DNA of 34,793 bases from Verrucomicrobiota bacterium (GTDB lineage Bacteria; Verrucomicrobiota; Verrucomicrobiia; Limisphaerales; JACDHS01): positions 1 to 34,793 of the forward strand of contig JACDHS010000047.1 of the NCBI GenBank assembly GCA_013820875.1, written 5' to 3'. This document shows positions 34,059 through 34,793 of this stretch, piece after piece (positions within the stretch are counted from its first letter, which is position 1; the number at the start of each line of letters is the position of its first letter). Under the pieces are notes generated by a model. It saw only the letters and a program-made list of their open reading frames with translations, was not told where the DNA came from and did no database searches. A program made the translations under genes and the position numbers.

Positions 34059-34439
34059 TCAGATGTGCTTGGAATCGTCGTGATCTTTTTCGACGTAGCC
34101 GGATTCCTGGCGCTTGAAATTCACTTCGTTCTTTTTGCAGTAAGAGTTAAAAACGTCATCGGCGCTCATGCCCAGGACCTGCGCGAGGCTGATCAGGAAA
34201 TGAAACAGGTCCACCACTTCGACGCGGGCGTTTTGTTCGTCGAATTTCTGGTATTTCGCCCACCATTTCCAGGGAACGCTGTCGGTGAGTTCCGCCATTT
34301 CCTGCGACATGGCACGGCAATAGTTCAGCACCCACTTGGTTTTCTCTTCCTCCGTCATGGCATCGGTTTGCACGCCGATACGCTCATTGAGGGCTTTTTG
34401 CATCCGGAAAAGTTCGCGAAATTGATCAGGTTGTTCCAT
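34059..34439 (-). CDS. dUTPase-like all-alpha NTP pyrophosphatase
   Basis: A 126-residue helical protein with the ExxE and ExxD metal motifs of the all-alpha NTP-PPase superfamily: QEMAELTDSVPWKWW (E..E) and VEVVDLFHFLIS (E..D). WKWWAKYQKFDEQNAR and the Lys-rich KKNEVNFKRQ are like dimeric dUTPases (dUTPase_2). It probably hydrolyses dUTP or related nucleotides to limit uracil in DNA. It lies 39 bp upstream of hpt on the same strand. Confidence 0.78.
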   Translation of the reverse strand: MEQPDQFRELFRMQKALNERIGVQTDAMTEEEKTKWVLNYCRAMSQEMAELTDSVPWKWWAKYQKFDEQNARVEVVDLFHFLISLAQVLGMSADDVFNSYCKKNEVNFKRQESGYVEKDHDDSKHI

Positions 34440-34674
34440 GGGGTGCGAGATTACAGTAGCAAGAACGGGTGAGTCAGTTAAAAAACGGGCAGGAAACTAC
34501 GGATTGAGAATTCTCCCAGTGGGACCAGAACGATAGGGTCGATGACCAGTGGCGCGGTGCCGGGATGAGAGAGAAGGAGTTTGAGCCTTCTGACGTCGGC
34601 TGCTACCAGGTGAGGTGCTGGCGCATTTCCCTCGCTTTAACCGGACGAAACGTCAGGACTGAAAGTCCGCCATG
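34440..34674. other. Spacer before the intron, with hairpins
   Basis: No gene is seen. TCCCAGTGGGA near 34514 and GGACT-GAA-AGTCC near 34656 are small hairpins. The second lies just before the presumed intron start and could be part of its 5' exon target or a further structured part of the RNA. Confidence 0.35.
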
Positions 34675-34793
34675 GTGCGCCTGAAAGGGTGCGTGTTGAG
34701 AGCGGTGAAAGTCCGCTTTTCGAGGTCTGAGAGATGACCGAAGGGTACGGAACCTTAACTGCGATATGGAGACATATGGTGGAGAGCAAAGGG
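34675..34793 (+). mobile_element. 5' end of a group II intron (truncated by the window edge)
   Basis: GTGCGCCTGAAAGGGTGCG matches the usual bacterial group II intron 5' start (GUGCG, then a short hairpin and GGGUGCG). It is followed by domain-I-like sequence: GCGGTGAAAGTCCGC hairpin, CGAGGTCTGAGAGATGACCGAAGG and ACGGAACC. The reverse transcriptase/maturase would lie beyond 34793. The intron is oriented on the plus strand, in intergenic DNA next to the dUTPase-like gene. Confidence 0.6.

Noticed and set aside
33186-34472. 428-residue plus-strand reading frame
   Set aside because: It lies antisense to moaD, hpt and the dUTPase-like gene, all of which have clear family motifs on the minus strand.
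34645-34700. RNase P RNA-like GAAAGTCC motif
   Set aside because: The surrounding conserved RNase P helices are absent, and the context fits a group II intron better.

Overview
The window reads as a chromosomal segment of a Gram-negative, moderately GC-rich bacterium. The mix points to a soil- or freshwater-type Verrucomicrobiota, perhaps Pedosphaera-like: a Pta split into two genes, a fused membrane/spermidine-synthase protein, a multihaem cytochrome joined to HEAT/TPR repeats, a secreted GH99-like glycosidase with Ig-like modules, and many intergenic palindromes. That placement is inference from gene content; there is no rRNA to confirm it.

Layout. 1-4896 (+): a dispersed repeat, then phosphate acetyltransferase (pta), its detached regulatory half (P-loop + DRTGG), hisC and an argA-type N-acetylglutamate synthase. 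4927-9054 (-): a fused multi-pass membrane/spermidine-synthase-like protein, a pirin and a DUF488 protein. 9206-14545 (+): an FNR-like site, an octahaem cytochrome c with HEAT and TPR repeats, a palindromic element and a secreted GH99-like hydrolase. 14595-15785: a repeat-rich gene-poor stretch with nine palindromes at 43-bp spacing and a gene remnant. 15786-18712: exported msrB (-), a second copy of the dispersed repeat, then a GbsR/MarR-type regulator with two matching operators, a decayed membrane-protein gene, its intact neighbour and a DUF2071 protein. 18854-21628: tRNA-Thr(CGU), a 42-bp tandem repeat, and what looks like a small integron-type gene-cassette array without an integrase in view: three 127-129 bp attC-like elements, each following a short unknown gene. 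21629-28470: a DksA/TraR-like protein (-), two tandem histidine kinases, and uvrA carrying an in-frame repeat insertion. 28493-31527: a TPR protein and an A-type Fe-S carrier. 31580-34439 (-): DUF4112, ArsC/Spx-like, moaE, moaD (split by a third copy of the dispersed repeat), a hypoxanthine phosphoribosyltransferase and a dUTPase-like protein. The window ends inside what looks like the 5' end of a group II intron.

How it fits together. The flanks are ordinary housekeeping genes: acetate/acetyl-CoA, histidine and arginine synthesis, DNA repair, Fe-S and molybdopterin synthesis, purine salvage. The accessory interest lies in 14.5-21.6 kb and in the repeats. The best-supported new observations are the attC-like cassette array, the twin TTCTGT-N4-ACAGAA operators, the dispersed element with conserved ends and a variable core, and the palindrome array.
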